50,047 bases of DNA from CAMLHP01 sp035712285 (GCA_035712285.1 DASTBA010000139.1:1-50047); one strand, 5' to 3'. Counted from the first letter of the stretch, positions 16,706 through 25,367 are shown. Notes: a model not told the origin generated them from the letters alone. Translations and numbers: made by a program.

Positions 16706-18388
16706 CTACCGAGCCGCCGCCTGGTACATGACCTTCCCGCCCACCACCGTCATGCGCACCGAGGCCTTCCAGAGGGAGTCGGGTGGAATAGTGGTGAGAT
16801 CCCGGTCCAGCAGCACGAAGTCCGCCTTGTAGCCCGGCCGGAGCTCGCCACGGGAGTGTTCCTGGAACATCGCGTAGGCATCACCAGCCGTGTACGCACG
16901 CAGTGCTTCCTCCACGCTGATCTTCTGCTCCGGAATCCATCCGCCGGGGTTCTTGCCATCCAGGGTCTGCCGCGTCACCGCCGCCGCAATCCCTTGCAGC
17001 GGATCGAGCGTGGCGACGTTCCAGTCGGAGCCGAAAGCAAGACGTGCGCCGCTGTCGAGCAGCGAGCGGAACACGTAACTGTGACGCACCCGCACCGGCC
17101 CCAGGCGCTTCTGGGCCCAGCGGCCGTCATCCACGGCGTGATACGGCTGCATGGACGCGATCACGCTGATGGCCGCGAACCGCGGCACGTCCTGGGGCCG
17201 CAGGTGCTGGGCATGTTCCACCCGGAAGCGCCGGTCCCGCTGGCCGTGCGCCTTCGCGACGCTGTCGTAGATGTCCAGGATGAGTGCGTTGGCCCGCTCG
17301 CCGATGGCGTGCACGGCGATCTGCAGCCCGGCGCTGTCGGCCGCACCGATCCACTTGCGCAGCGAATCCTCCGGGGTCACCAGGAGGCCCCTGGTGGAAG
17401 GATCGTCGGCGTAGGGTTCGAAGAAGAGGGCCGTGCCGGAGCCGAGGGAGCCGTCCACGAATCCCTTGACGCCGCCGATCCGGATCCAGTCGTCGCCGGC
17501 CCCGTCGGCCTTGATCGTATCCAGCACCTGGCGCCAGAGCTCCAGCGGCGGATAGAAGCTGATGCGGGTCTTGAGCAGGCCGGCCTTCCGTATCCGCTCC
17601 GCCGAGGCGAGCTCGTACCAGGGCGCCGAAACGGCGGAGACGCCGGTGAGCCCGTGCTGGGCGGCCCAGTTCGTGGCCCGCGCCATCTGCGAGTCGGCCT
17701 GCTCCGGCGTGGGCTCGGGAATCACGCGATAGGCCAGGCTCTGCGCATCGTCCTTGAGCACGCCGGTGGGTTCGCGATTGGCGTCCCGCACGATGGTGCC
17801 ACCCGCGCGGTCCGGTGTGGCCTTCGACACCCCGGCGAGCTTGAGCGCCAGGCTGTTGGCAAGCCCCATGTGCCCGTCGAGCCGGTTGATGTACACGGGG
17901 TTATTGGGCGTGACCGAATCGATCCAGTCCCGGCGCGGGAGCGGCGAGTTGGCCCAGCGTTCGTGGTCCCAGTCGCCGCCCAGGATCCACTCGCCGGGCT
18001 TGAGCGTCGCGGCGTAGGCCTTGATCCGGCTGATGAACTCCGCCGGTGACGCGGCGAACCGGAGATCCACATTGGTGAGCTGGGCGCCGCCGGAGGAGAA
18101 GTGGGTATGGGCGTCCATCATCCCCGGCACCACCATGGCGCTGCCGTTCTGGAGCACCCGTGTGGCGGAGCCCACCCATCGCCCGAGCGACGTGCTGTCC
18201 CCGATGGCCACGATGGTGTCCCCCTTGACCGCGAGCGCACCGGCCCACGGGGCGGCGGAATCGCCGGTCCAGATCCGGCCGTACACCACGAGGTCCGCAG
18301 CGGAGGACGCTCCACCACCGGATTCAGGAGTGCCCTGGCAGGCGGCAAGCAGCAGGGGGAGCGCGAGTCCGTACCGGAGGAATGACAT
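16706..18388 (-). CDS. Amidohydrolase-family lipoprotein
   Basis: About 560 residues. The start at 18388 gives MSFLRYGLALPLLLAAC, a clear lipoprotein signal with lipobox LAAC; the longer open frame upstream has no coding character. The rest matches amidohydrolase group 3 (YtcJ/exoenzyme-like): GMMDAHTHF near the N-terminal metal site, GSLGSGTALFFEPY, HAIGERAN, RVEHAQHL and GSDWNV toward the C-terminus. These His and Asp residues are the expected metal ligands, so it is probably active on an amide, imide or carbamate substrate outside the inner membrane. It is followed at 4 nt by the TPR protein. The substrate is unknown. Confidence 0.88.
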   Translation of the reverse strand: MSFLRYGLALPLLLAACQGTPESGGGASSAADLVVYGRIWTGDSAAPWAGALAVKGDTIVAIGDSTSLGRWVGSATRVLQNGSAMVVPGMMDAHTHFSSGGAQLTNVDLRFAASPAEFISRIKAYAATLKPGEWILGGDWDHERWANSPLPRRDWIDSVTPNNPVYINRLDGHMGLANSLALKLAGVSKATPDRAGGTIVRDANREPTGVLKDDAQSLAYRVIPEPTPEQADSQMARATNWAAQHGLTGVSAVSAPWYELASAERIRKAGLLKTRISFYPPLELWRQVLDTIKADGAGDDWIRIGGVKGFVDGSLGSGTALFFEPYADDPSTRGLLVTPEDSLRKWIGAADSAGLQIAVHAIGERANALILDIYDSVAKAHGQRDRRFRVEHAQHLRPQDVPRFAAISVIASMQPYHAVDDGRWAQKRLGPVRVRHSYVFRSLLDSGARLAFGSDWNVATLDPLQGIAAAVTRQTLDGKNPGGWIPEQKISVEEALRAYTAGDAYAMFQEHSRGELRPGYKADFVLLDRDLTTIPPDSLWKASVRMTVVGGKVMYQAAAR

Positions 18389-18398
18389 GCAAGGCCTT

Positions 18399-18641
18399 TC
18401 AGCGGAGGCGGGTGAGCTTGCGCAGGGCTTCCAGGCGTTCGAGCGCACTGCCGCCGCTCGCCGCCGGTGCCACGGCAAAGAGGTCACGGATGTCCAGCAG
18501 GATCTCCAGCATGAGCTGGTCCCGCTGGTAGGCGTTGTCGAGGTCCACCATGCGCGCGTCCGAACCGTCCGCCCTGGCACGGTCGTAGGATTCGCGGTAG
18601 ATGGACTCGAGATTCGCGAGAATGCGGTCGCGCGGGCGCAT
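18399..18641 (-). CDS. Small helical protein of unknown function
   Basis: 80 residues, charged and predicted all-helical (RILANLESIYRESYDRAR, then LDNAYQRDQLMLEILLDIRDLF). It has no signal peptide or cysteines. It lies 10 nt before the amidohydrolase start and is probably first in that operon. A TATCTT box lies 22 nt upstream on the minus strand (18669-18664). I recognise no family. The protein-like composition, spacing and promoter-like box support it as real. Confidence 0.6.
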   Translation of the reverse strand: MRPRDRILANLESIYRESYDRARADGSDARMVDLDNAYQRDQLMLEILLDIRDLFAVAPAASGGSALERLEALRKLTRLR

Positions 18642-18677
18642 GGGCTGTTGTGGGTGTGGGGGTAAGATAGCTTACTA

Positions 18678-18709
18678 CAGGGCGGGCAAGACGGACAGGG
18701 CGGACAGGA
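18678..18709. repeat. 9-bp tandem repeat, copy in an intergenic region
   Basis: On the plus strand the units are CGGGCAAGA, CGGACAGGG and CGGACAGGA after a partial unit; on the minus strand they read as TGTCCGCCC-type repeats. Related arrays occur at 40247-40264 and 41041-41085. This copy lies between the divergent genes at 18641 and 18732. Confidence 0.7.
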
Positions 18710-18731
18710 CAATACTCATGACTCACGACCC

Positions 18732-19241
18732 ATGACCAAGACCATTCTCCTCTTCACCGGGCCCCTGTACGAGGACCTGGAACTCTGGTATCCCAAGCTG
18801 CGCCTGGAGGAGGCGGGGATGCGCACCGTGGTGGCCGGGCTGGCCCGGGAAATGTACCAGGGCAAGCACGGCTATCCCTGCATGCCGGACACGACGGTGG
18901 ACGACCTCGACCCTGCGCGGTTTGACGGGCTGGTCATCCCCGGCGGCTTTGCCCCCGACAAGCTCCGGCGCTCCGCCAAGGTTCTGCAGCTCACGCGCGA
19001 CATCTTCGAAGCCGGCAAGCTGGTGGCGTTCATCTGTCACGCCGGCTGGGTTCCGATCTCGGCCCGCATCGTCAAGGGCTTTCGCGGCACCAGCGTCAAT
19101 GCCATCCGCGACGATCTCGAGAATGCCGGCATGGTCTGGGAAGACGCGCCGGTGGTGGTGGACCGCAACATGATCACCTCGCGCAACCCGGCCGACCTGC
19201 CGGTGTTCATGCAGGCAGTCATCCAGTGGCTGGGAGCCTAG
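18732..19241 (+). CDS. DJ-1/PfpI-family protein
   Basis: 169 residues of class I glutamine-amidotransferase-like fold. Glu14 in LYEDLELWYP and Cys102-His103 in FICHAGW match the catalytic Glu, nucleophilic Cys and neighbouring His of PfpI/YhbO-type proteins. VIPGGFAPDKLRR and SVNAIRDDLENAGMVWEDAPVVVDRNMITSRNP are family hallmarks. Members have been described as stress proteins with peptidase or glyoxalase/deglycase-type activity. It is cytoplasmic. A MazG-like gene follows 2 nt after its stop. Confidence 0.9.
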   Translation: MTKTILLFTGPLYEDLELWYPKLRLEEAGMRTVVAGLAREMYQGKHGYPCMPDTTVDDLDPARFDGLVIPGGFAPDKLRRSAKVLQLTRDIFEAGKLVAFICHAGWVPISARIVKGFRGTSVNAIRDDLENAGMVWEDAPVVVDRNMITSRNPADLPVFMQAVIQWLGA

Positions 19242-19243
19242 GC

Positions 19244-19585
19244 ATGTCCCTCGCCCCGTTGCAGGCTCGCGTTGACCAGTGGATCAGCCAGTTCCACGAG
19301 GGCTACTTCCACCCGCTTACCAACCTGGCGCGCCTGGCCGAGGAAACCGGCGAACTGGCACGCGAGGTGAACCATCGCTTTGGCCAGAAGACCCGGAAGG
19401 CCAGCGAGCCGGAGGGGGACCTGGCCATGGAGATGGCGGACATCCTGTTCGTCATCATCTGCATGGCCAATCGCGAGGGCATCAACCTCGACGACGCATT
19501 CGACCGGATGATGGCCAAGGTGGAGACCAGGGACGCGGATCGGTGGACACGGAAGGACGCGGGGCGCGGGACCCGGGACGCGTAG
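19244..19585 (+). CDS. MazG-like nucleotide pyrophosphohydrolase
   Basis: 113 residues from ATG 19244. The helical MazG core carries LARLAEETGELAREVNHRFG and, after a loop, DLAMEMADILFVIICMAN. The E-E-x-x-E and E-x-x-D patterns are the magnesium-binding acids of all-alpha NTP pyrophosphatases. It should hydrolyse (d)NTPs to NMP and PPi as a house-cleaning enzyme. The last 20 residues, rich in Arg/Asp, come from a GGACGCG-like repeated DNA stretch that continues past the stop. It lies directly after the DJ-1 gene, so both may serve damage control. Confidence 0.88.
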   Translation: MSLAPLQARVDQWISQFHEGYFHPLTNLARLAEETGELAREVNHRFGQKTRKASEPEGDLAMEMADILFVIICMANREGINLDDAFDRMMAKVETRDADRWTRKDAGRGTRDA

Positions 19586-19601
19586 TTCGAGTCCCGCGTC
19601 C
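19576..19601. terminator. Hairpin between convergent MazG-like and rsgA genes
   Basis: GGACGCG (19576-19582) pairs with CGCGTCC (19595-19601) around a 12-nt loop that contains the MazG stop. It may terminate both convergent genes. No T-tract is present. Confidence 0.4.
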
Positions 19602-19616
19602 TGCAGCCCGAGCTCT

Positions 19617-20516
19617 CTACTCCCACTCCCGCGGAGCCCGCTCCAGTTCCGCCAGCAGGACGTGGTAGCTCTCCAGCCGGTCTGCCACGATCTCGCCACG
19701 CTCCACCGCCTGACGGATGGCGCAGCCGGGCTCCGTGCGGTGGCGGCAATCCTGGAAGCGGCACTCACCGATCCACGGCCGCATCTCGGGAAAACACGAG
19801 GCCAGCTCCCGCGGGTCGATGCCCCAGAGTCCCACCTCGCTGAATCCCGGCGTATCCACGAGATAGCCGCCCTGGCTCAGGGGAATCATCACGGCGCCCA
19901 CGGTGGTGTTGCGGCCGCGGCCCACCCGCGCGCTGATCTCGCCGGTGCGGAGCCCGAGCCCCGGTTCCACCTGGTTCAGCAGGCTTGACTTGCCGACGCC
20001 CGAAGGGCCGGTCACGACGGCGGTGTGGTGGCGGAGCGCCCCCCGGAATTCGTCCACGCCGAGTCCGGTACGCACACTGGTTTCGATCACGCGGTATCCG
20101 GCGCCGGCGAACCGCCCGGCGAGCGGCGCGGCGGGCGCGAGGTCGGTCTTGTTCACGACCACCGCCGCCAGGATCTCGTTCGCCTCGGCGAGCACCAGCA
20201 GGCGGTCGAGCAGCTGGAGGACCGGCTCGGGATCCCGGGTAGCCGCCACCACGAAGACTTCGTCGAGATTGGAGACGACCAGCCGCGTGCCTCGTCCCTC
20301 GGGGACCCGCCGCTCCAGCACTGACCGGCGCGGCGCGATGGAGATGATGCCGTACAGTTCGCCGCCGGCTTCCGGCTCCAGCTGCACGACATCGCCGACC
20401 ACCACCCGGAATTCCTCCTGCTTCACCTTCTTCCGGAGCACGGCACGGCGCTCCCCGTCAGGCGTGAGCACGCGATAGTGCGCGCCGTCCCGCTCCAGGA
20501 CCGTGCCGGTCACCAT
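19617..20516 (-). CDS. rsgA: Ribosome small-subunit-dependent GTPase A
   Basis: 299 residues from ATG 20516. An N-terminal OB-fold is followed by a circularly permuted GTPase domain in which NKTD (G4) precedes GPSGVGKSS (G1), and G3 is DTPGF. The C-terminal zinc motif is C-x4-C-x-H-x5-C (CRFQDCRHRTEPGC). This order is diagnostic of RsgA/YjeQ, which helps mature the 30S subunit. A longer open frame begins at 20618, but its first 34 residues are low-complexity and lie inside the preceding gene. The start overlaps the stop of the upstream small protein (ATGGTGA). Confidence 0.96.
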   Translation of the reverse strand: MVTGTVLERDGAHYRVLTPDGERRAVLRKKVKQEEFRVVVGDVVQLEPEAGGELYGIISIAPRRSVLERRVPEGRGTRLVVSNLDEVFVVAATRDPEPVLQLLDRLLVLAEANEILAAVVVNKTDLAPAAPLAGRFAGAGYRVIETSVRTGLGVDEFRGALRHHTAVVTGPSGVGKSSLLNQVEPGLGLRTGEISARVGRGRNTTVGAVMIPLSQGGYLVDTPGFSEVGLWGIDPRELASCFPEMRPWIGECRFQDCRHRTEPGCAIRQAVERGEIVADRLESYHVLLAELERAPREWE

Positions 20517-20824
20517 TCGCCCGGCGCCGCCGAGATCGCCTCGTCCAGCGCGGTCTTCACGTCGTAGAGCGAGAGCCCCTTGATCCGCTCCTCCGCCTCC
20601 GCGGGGGTCCGTCCCCACGCCAGGACCGGCGTCTCCACATGGCCGACCGGCCGGTCCCCCGCCGCGGACCAGCGCACGAAGAGCAGCGCGGCGCCGTAGC
20701 GGCCCCGGCCGTCCGGCTCCTCATCCACATAGATCCCGACGGAGTAGGCCTGACCGTCACTGCCGCCGAAGGCGGCGGCCCGCTCGTGGGTGGCCATGTA
20801 GCCGCCCAGCGTGAGGTCGGTCAC
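20510..20824 (-). CDS. Small conserved-looking protein, unknown function
   Basis: 104 residues from GTG 20824, which overlaps the proline dehydrogenase TGA (GTGA); ATG 20797 is the alternative start. It shows beta-strands (AYSVGIYVDEEP, YGAALLFVRWS, HVETPVLAWG) followed by a helix-rich end with AEERIKGLSLYDVKTALDEAI. It has no signal peptide or cysteines. Sandwiched with overlapping ends between proline dehydrogenase and RsgA, it is surely translated with them. I recognise no family. Confidence 0.75.
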   Translation of the reverse strand: MTDLTLGGYMATHERAAAFGGSDGQAYSVGIYVDEEPDGRGRYGAALLFVRWSAAGDRPVGHVETPVLAWGRTPAEAEERIKGLSLYDVKTALDEAISAAPGEW

Positions 20825-21756
20825 CGGCGGCTCACGGACTCCTTGACGATGTTGCCGAGCATGAACGCGATGTTGGCCGGGCGCTCCGCGAGGCGGCGCA
20901 TGAGGTAGGGATACCACTGGGTGCCGAAGGGGATGTACACGCGCAGGCGGTGCCCCGCGTCGCGGAGCTGCTGCTGCAGGTCCCGCCGGACGCCGTACAG
21001 CATCTGGAACTCGAACCGGTCGCTCGCGATACCGTGCGACGCCACGAACGCGCGCGCCTCCGCGATGATCTTCTCGTCATGCGTGGCCAGTCCGGGATAG
21101 TTCCCTTCGGTGAGGAGGCGCTGCATCAGTGCGACGTAGTTGCGGTCCACGTCCTTCTTGTCGGGGAACGCCACGTCGGGCGACTCGAGATAGGCTCCCT
21201 TGCAGAGGCGGACCCGGGCACCCATGCCGATCAGGTTCGCGATGTCCTCCGCCGACCGGCGGAGCGAGCTCTGGATCACCACCCCGCAGTACGCGCCGAA
21301 ATCGGCGAAGAGCCGGGTTGCAAAGAAGTCGAGGGTGCGCTGGGTGTACGCCGAGCCTTCCATGTCGAGCCGCACGAACCCGCGGTGGATCCGGGCCCGC
21401 TCGAGGATGGCCGTCATGTTGCGGTGACAGAGCTCCTCGTCAATGTCGAGCCCCATCTGGGTGAGCTTGACGGAGACGTTGACCTCGATCCCGCCCGCCG
21501 CCGCCATGCGATCCAGCATGCGCACGTACTCGTCCCGGGCGGCTTCGGCCTCGTCGGGCCTGGTGACGCTCTCGCCCAGGAGGTCGAGCGAGGCCGTGAT
21601 CCCGCGCGCCGCCCGCTCCCCGGCGGCGGCGACGGCCTCGTCAATCGTCTCGCCAGCCACGAAGCGGGAGGCAAAGCGGCGGGCCAGGCTGTTCGAGCGG
21701 ACAAAACGGAACATCCCGTTCCGCTGCGACAGCCACAGCAGTCCCTTCCGCAGCAT
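20821..21756 (-). CDS. Proline dehydrogenase (monofunctional)
   Basis: 311 residues of FAD-dependent PutA/PRODH TIM barrel. Motifs include VNVSVKLTQMGLDID, FVRLDMEGS, VIQSSLRRS, RLCKGAYLES, FEFQMLYGVRRDLQ and the C-terminal YIPFGTQWYPYLMRRLAERPAN, which binds the substrate carboxylate. It oxidises proline to pyrroline-5-carboxylate and feeds electrons to quinone. No P5C dehydrogenase domain is attached or adjacent. A strong ribosome-binding site (GAGGAG) precedes ATG 21756, and a TAGTTTCG box lies about 40 nt upstream. It is the first gene of the overlapping unit with the small protein and rsgA. Confidence 0.95.
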   Translation of the reverse strand: MLRKGLLWLSQRNGMFRFVRSNSLARRFASRFVAGETIDEAVAAAGERAARGITASLDLLGESVTRPDEAEAARDEYVRMLDRMAAAGGIEVNVSVKLTQMGLDIDEELCHRNMTAILERARIHRGFVRLDMEGSAYTQRTLDFFATRLFADFGAYCGVVIQSSLRRSAEDIANLIGMGARVRLCKGAYLESPDVAFPDKKDVDRNYVALMQRLLTEGNYPGLATHDEKIIAEARAFVASHGIASDRFEFQMLYGVRRDLQQQLRDAGHRLRVYIPFGTQWYPYLMRRLAERPANIAFMLGNIVKESVSRR

Positions 21757-21855
21757 CAGGTCTCCTCTGGGAATCGGGCCACGCCCGGGATGCGCACGAA
21801 ACTAGCGGGGCTCCGGGATCGCGTCCATGTGCTTTGCAGCAACCCGCCGGCGGCG

Positions 21856-21862
21856 TAACTTC
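21856..21862 (+). promoter_or_regulatory. TAACTTC box upstream of the 21890 lipoprotein gene
   Basis: TAACTTC lies 28 nt before the GTG start in a region shared with the divergent proline dehydrogenase gene. It fits the TAnCTT pattern seen before several other starts here. Confidence 0.35.
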
Positions 21863-21889
21863 CCGCCTCGATCCCGACCGCGAGGCATC

Positions 21890-22768
21890 GTGTTGCACCG
21901 TTCGCTCCTCATTCCGGCTGGCGCCCTGCTGCTGCTTGCGTGCGGCGACGCCGCGCGTCCGGCAGCCTTTACCTTCCATGGCATGGCGCCGGGCATGAAC
22001 GCCGCCGAGCTGCGGGCGGCCGCCAGCGGCGCCGGCATCGGGGCGATGGAGTGCCAGCCGCTTGCCGTCGCCGGCCTGGCCGCCGACCAGCTCTGCTTCA
22101 CGCCCGATTCGAGTGCCAGCACCGTGAACGTCTCGGCGATGGTACAGTCCGCCGACAGCATGGTGTCCTATCTCGCGATCCGCGAGGGCATGCTGAACCC
22201 GGGCGTCGCGTACGATGCGCTGACCAAGGCGTGGGGTACGCCCGACACCGCCATAGCAACCGGGCGCCGCTGGCGCCGGGGTCGCTGGGTGGCAAGCGCG
22301 GACACGGGGGAAGGGATTCTCACCGTGTGGCTCTCCGACTCCGTGACCGACCGGGTGGTGGCGCTGGCAAGCCAGCGGGAACAGCTGAAGGCGGCGGGCG
22401 TCGACACGCTCCCCTACCAGGCCGACATGGAGGCGGTGGTGAACCAGCTGCGCTCGGACACGGCCGGTGGCGGGGCACCGCACCTCGCCTCCGACCTGCG
22501 GGAGCGGCCGTCGGTGATCAGCTGCCAGCCGGTGCAGCCGCCGGCAGATCTTGCAGGACGGACCGGTTACGTGGTGCTGGCGTACCTGGTGGATACCGCC
22601 GGCGGGGTGGAACCGCGCTCAGTCCGCGTCCTGCAGGCCACGCACGCAGGGCTGGGGCCGGCCGCTGCGGCGTCGGTCCGCACCTGCCGGCTCCGTCCCG
22701 GGCGTCTCGACGGCAGGCCGGTGCGAACCCTGGTCCAGCAGCGCGTCACCTTCCGGCCGTCGAAGTAG
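21890..22768 (+). CDS. Lipoprotein with TonB-C-like domain
   Basis: 292 residues from GTG 21890. The start gives HRSLLIPAGALLLLAC, a lipoprotein signal. A middle region (about 25-190) has no recognised motif. The C-terminal 90 residues (from SVISCQPVQPP, through GYVVLAYLVDTAGGVEP, SVRVLQATHAGLGPAAAASVRTCRLRPGRLDGRPV, to VTFR) match the TonB C-terminal fold, including the conserved valine-rich strand and G-x-PV turn. There is no TonB proline-rich spanner and no ExbBD nearby, so it is probably a stand-alone envelope protein. It converges on the Rieske gene, overlapping by 23 nt. Confidence 0.8.
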   Translation: MLHRSLLIPAGALLLLACGDAARPAAFTFHGMAPGMNAAELRAAASGAGIGAMECQPLAVAGLAADQLCFTPDSSASTVNVSAMVQSADSMVSYLAIREGMLNPGVAYDALTKAWGTPDTAIATGRRWRRGRWVASADTGEGILTVWLSDSVTDRVVALASQREQLKAAGVDTLPYQADMEAVVNQLRSDTAGGGAPHLASDLRERPSVISCQPVQPPADLAGRTGYVVLAYLVDTAGGVEPRSVRVLQATHAGLGPAAAASVRTCRLRPGRLDGRPVRTLVQQRVTFRPSK

Positions 22769-23858
22769 CGCCATGGCCGCCCGCGCGGTACGCCGCGCGG
22801 ACCAGCTCCTGGAAATGGTGCACGCCGCTCTCGTACTTCACCGAGAAGCGGCCGGTGTCGTACGCGCGCGATCCGAGCCCCTGCTGCACCCGCGCACAGA
22901 TCTCCGCATCCTCCGCCTGCACCCCGTCGCTGTAGGCCACGTCGGCCTCGACGCGCGCGGGATCGAGTTCGTCGTAGAAATACTGGAAGACCACCCGGCA
23001 GCGGTCGGGCCCGTCGGGCAGCACGAGGTTGGTCTGGAGCCGGCCCGGCAGGATGTTGAGCATGAAGTTGGGAAAAAGACAGTAGTAGAACGCCTCGCCC
23101 CCGCCATCCCGGCTGTAGAGATTGTCGCCGGTGAGCGGGCTGTGCTGCAGGGAATACCAGGGATGCACCGTCGTGACGTACTGGCGGTAGTCGTACAGCC
23201 TGGCGAGCTCGGGGTGCACGTAGGGGACGTGATAGCCCTCGAGGTAATTGTCCACGTACACCTTCCAGTTGCACGCCACCGGATATTCCACCCGACGGCC
23301 GAAGCAGAGCTGATCCAGCCGGAGCGGTGCAATCCGCTCCGCGATGCCCTCCACGAAGGTGGCGAGCGGCGCGGCCTCCGGATCGAGATTCACGAAGACC
23401 AGCCCCTGCCAGGTCTCCACCCGCACCGGCCGGAGCCCGAAGTCCTTCTTGTCGAACAGCTCGGTCCGGTCCATGGCCGGCACGCCGCGCAGGCAGCCAT
23501 CCAGCAGGTAGGTCCAGCCGTGGTACTTGCACTGCAGCGCGTTGGCGGCGCCTTCGCGTTCCAGCGCCAGCGGCCCGCCCCGGTGCCGGCAGACGTTGTA
23601 GAACGCCCGGAGGACGCCATCCTTGCCCCGCACGACGATCACCGGCTCGCCCGCGATCACGTCGGTGACGAACTGGCCGGGCGCCGCCACCTGCGCCGCG
23701 TGGGCAATTCCCTGCCAGGTCCGCGCGAAGATCCACTCGCGATCGGCGTCGAGGAAGCGCGGGTCGGTGTACCACGCGCTCGGGATGGTGCGGGCCCGCG
23801 CGAGGGGCTCGGCGACCAGGTCGGCGGGTGCGATGTCAGGCAGGATGAGTGGCCGCAT
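22746..23858 (-). CDS. Rieske non-heme iron oxygenase, alpha subunit
   Basis: 370 residues. The Rieske [2Fe-2S] site is C90-x-H92 ... C110-x2-H113 (CRHRGG and CKYHGW). The catalytic iron site is in VDNYLEGYHVPYVH (two His) with a later acid. It belongs to the ring-hydroxylating oxygenase alpha-subunit superfamily. The length and NYLEGYHVPYVHPEL resemble the branch that includes choline and glycine-betaine monooxygenases. No reductase or beta subunit is adjacent. It starts 16 nt after the PLP decarboxylase stop, so the two are probably co-transcribed. The substrate is not determined. Confidence 0.9.
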   Translation of the reverse strand: MRPLILPDIAPADLVAEPLARARTIPSAWYTDPRFLDADREWIFARTWQGIAHAAQVAAPGQFVTDVIAGEPVIVVRGKDGVLRAFYNVCRHRGGPLALEREGAANALQCKYHGWTYLLDGCLRGVPAMDRTELFDKKDFGLRPVRVETWQGLVFVNLDPEAAPLATFVEGIAERIAPLRLDQLCFGRRVEYPVACNWKVYVDNYLEGYHVPYVHPELARLYDYRQYVTTVHPWYSLQHSPLTGDNLYSRDGGGEAFYYCLFPNFMLNILPGRLQTNLVLPDGPDRCRVVFQYFYDELDPARVEADVAYSDGVQAEDAEICARVQQGLGSRAYDTGRFSVKYESGVHHFQELVRAAYRAGGHGATSTAGR

Positions 23859-23874
23859 GCCGCGAAGAATAGGA

Positions 23875-25338
23875 TCAGGCGCCGCCGCCGGCCAGCAGCG
23901 CCTGCCCTTCGCGGGCCAGCCCTTCCAGCAGGCGGTCCAGGTGCGCCGGTGTGGTGCGCGGATTCATCACGGTGACGCGGAGCACCTGACGCCCGTTCAG
24001 CCTGGTCGCGGTGATCCAGCCCTCTCCCGAGCGGTTGTACTGCTGCCGCACGAGGCGGTTCAGGTCATCCAGTTCCGCATCGCTCCGGCGCCCGTCGCCC
24101 AGCCAGCGGAAGCAGAGGATGTTGCATTCCGGCTGGTGGATGGCCTCGAACTCCGCCGAGTCCGTCACGCGGTCATGCAGCCCGGCGGCCAGGTCCGACA
24201 GGTGATCGAACAGCGCGCCGATGCCGTCGGCGCCATGCCGTTGCAGTGCCATCCAGACCTTGAGCGCATCGAACCGGCGCGAGCAGGCGAAGCTCCTGGG
24301 TCCGGTGTCCCATGTCCGGCCCGTCCCCTCATCGTGGAACAGGTAGGGCGCGCGCTGGGCGAAGGCCTGCGTGAGCGCCCGTTCGTCCCGCACCAGCACC
24401 ATGCCGGCGGAGAGCGGCATCAGCATCATCTTGTGCGGATCCCACGCGATGCTCCGCGCGTGCGCGAGGCCCCGCAGGAGATGGCGACGGCGCGGTGCCA
24501 GCAGCGCCGAGGCGCCGTGGGCGGCGTCCACGTGGAGCCACAGCCCGCGCGCGGCGCACAGGGTGCCGATGGCCTCCAGATCGTCGAAGCTTCCGGTCGG
24601 TGTCGAACCGGCGGTCGCCACCACCGCCATGACGTCGCGCCCCTCGTCCCGCAGACGGTCGAGCACAAGCTCCAGCCCGACAGCATCCATCCGGAATCCG
24701 GCGGACGGCACCGGCACCACGCTGGACGTGCCGAGACCCAGCTCACCGGCGGCACGGGTGATGGCATAGTGGGCATGTTCTCCGCAGACGAGCACCGGTG
24801 GTCGCGGGCCGAGCCCGTCGGCCCAGGCATCGGGACGGACGGCGGCCCGGGCCGCGAGCAGTGCCGTGAAGGTCGCTTCCGTGCCACCGGAGGTGAAGGT
24901 TCCACCGGCGGAACCGGGCAGGCCGGCGAGCTCGCACATCCACCGGATCAACCGGGCCTCGATCGCCGTGCCGGCCGGCGACATCTCCTGCACCGCCAGC
25001 GAATTGTTCATGGCGGAGATGAGCGTGTCCGCCCAGACCGCCACCGGCAGCGGCGCGCTGACCTGGTGGCCGAGGTACATGGGATGGGAGAGGCGGATGG
25101 CATTGGCCAGCGCCAGGCGTTCGGCCTCGCCAAGCACGTCGGCCAGCGGACGACCGGCGTCTGGAAATGCACCGCCCGTGAGTGCGTACAGTCGCTCCGC
25201 GTCGGCGGCCGGCGTGACCGGCACGCGGTCTCCGGCGGATTCGGCGAGGAACCGGGCGGCCGCCTCAGCAAAGGTGCGCGCGGCCTCGGGAGTCATGTCG
25301 TCGGCAATGGCCTGCAGGATGGAATCGAGCACCGGCAC
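23875..25338 (-). CDS. PLP-dependent group II amino-acid decarboxylase
   Basis: About 487 residues from GTG 25338. The fold-type I decarboxylase shows SHPMYLGHQVS, SGGTEATFTALLAAR, VVATAGSTPTGSFDD, LHVDAAHG and the PLP lysine in WDPHKMM. It belongs to the group of aromatic amino acid, glutamate, diaminobutyrate and related decarboxylases. GTG 25338 is chosen because a TATCTT box lies 29 nt upstream (25373-25368), whereas the longer frame from GTG 25404 would begin upstream of that box. It is followed closely by the Rieske oxygenase, which may act on the amine product. The substrate is not determined. Confidence 0.9.
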   Translation of the reverse strand: MPVLDSILQAIADDMTPEAARTFAEAAARFLAESAGDRVPVTPAADAERLYALTGGAFPDAGRPLADVLGEAERLALANAIRLSHPMYLGHQVSAPLPVAVWADTLISAMNNSLAVQEMSPAGTAIEARLIRWMCELAGLPGSAGGTFTSGGTEATFTALLAARAAVRPDAWADGLGPRPPVLVCGEHAHYAITRAAGELGLGTSSVVPVPSAGFRMDAVGLELVLDRLRDEGRDVMAVVATAGSTPTGSFDDLEAIGTLCAARGLWLHVDAAHGASALLAPRRRHLLRGLAHARSIAWDPHKMMLMPLSAGMVLVRDERALTQAFAQRAPYLFHDEGTGRTWDTGPRSFACSRRFDALKVWMALQRHGADGIGALFDHLSDLAAGLHDRVTDSAEFEAIHQPECNILCFRWLGDGRRSDAELDDLNRLVRQQYNRSGEGWITATRLNGRQVLRVTVMNPRTTPAHLDRLLEGLAREGQALLAGGGA

Positions 25339-25367
25339 TCCGGACGGGATGGGATAGGCGCCACGGG

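Noticed and set aside
18678..18709. Possible CRISPR array
   Set aside because: The units are 9 bp, contiguous and imperfect, with no spacers and no cas genes.
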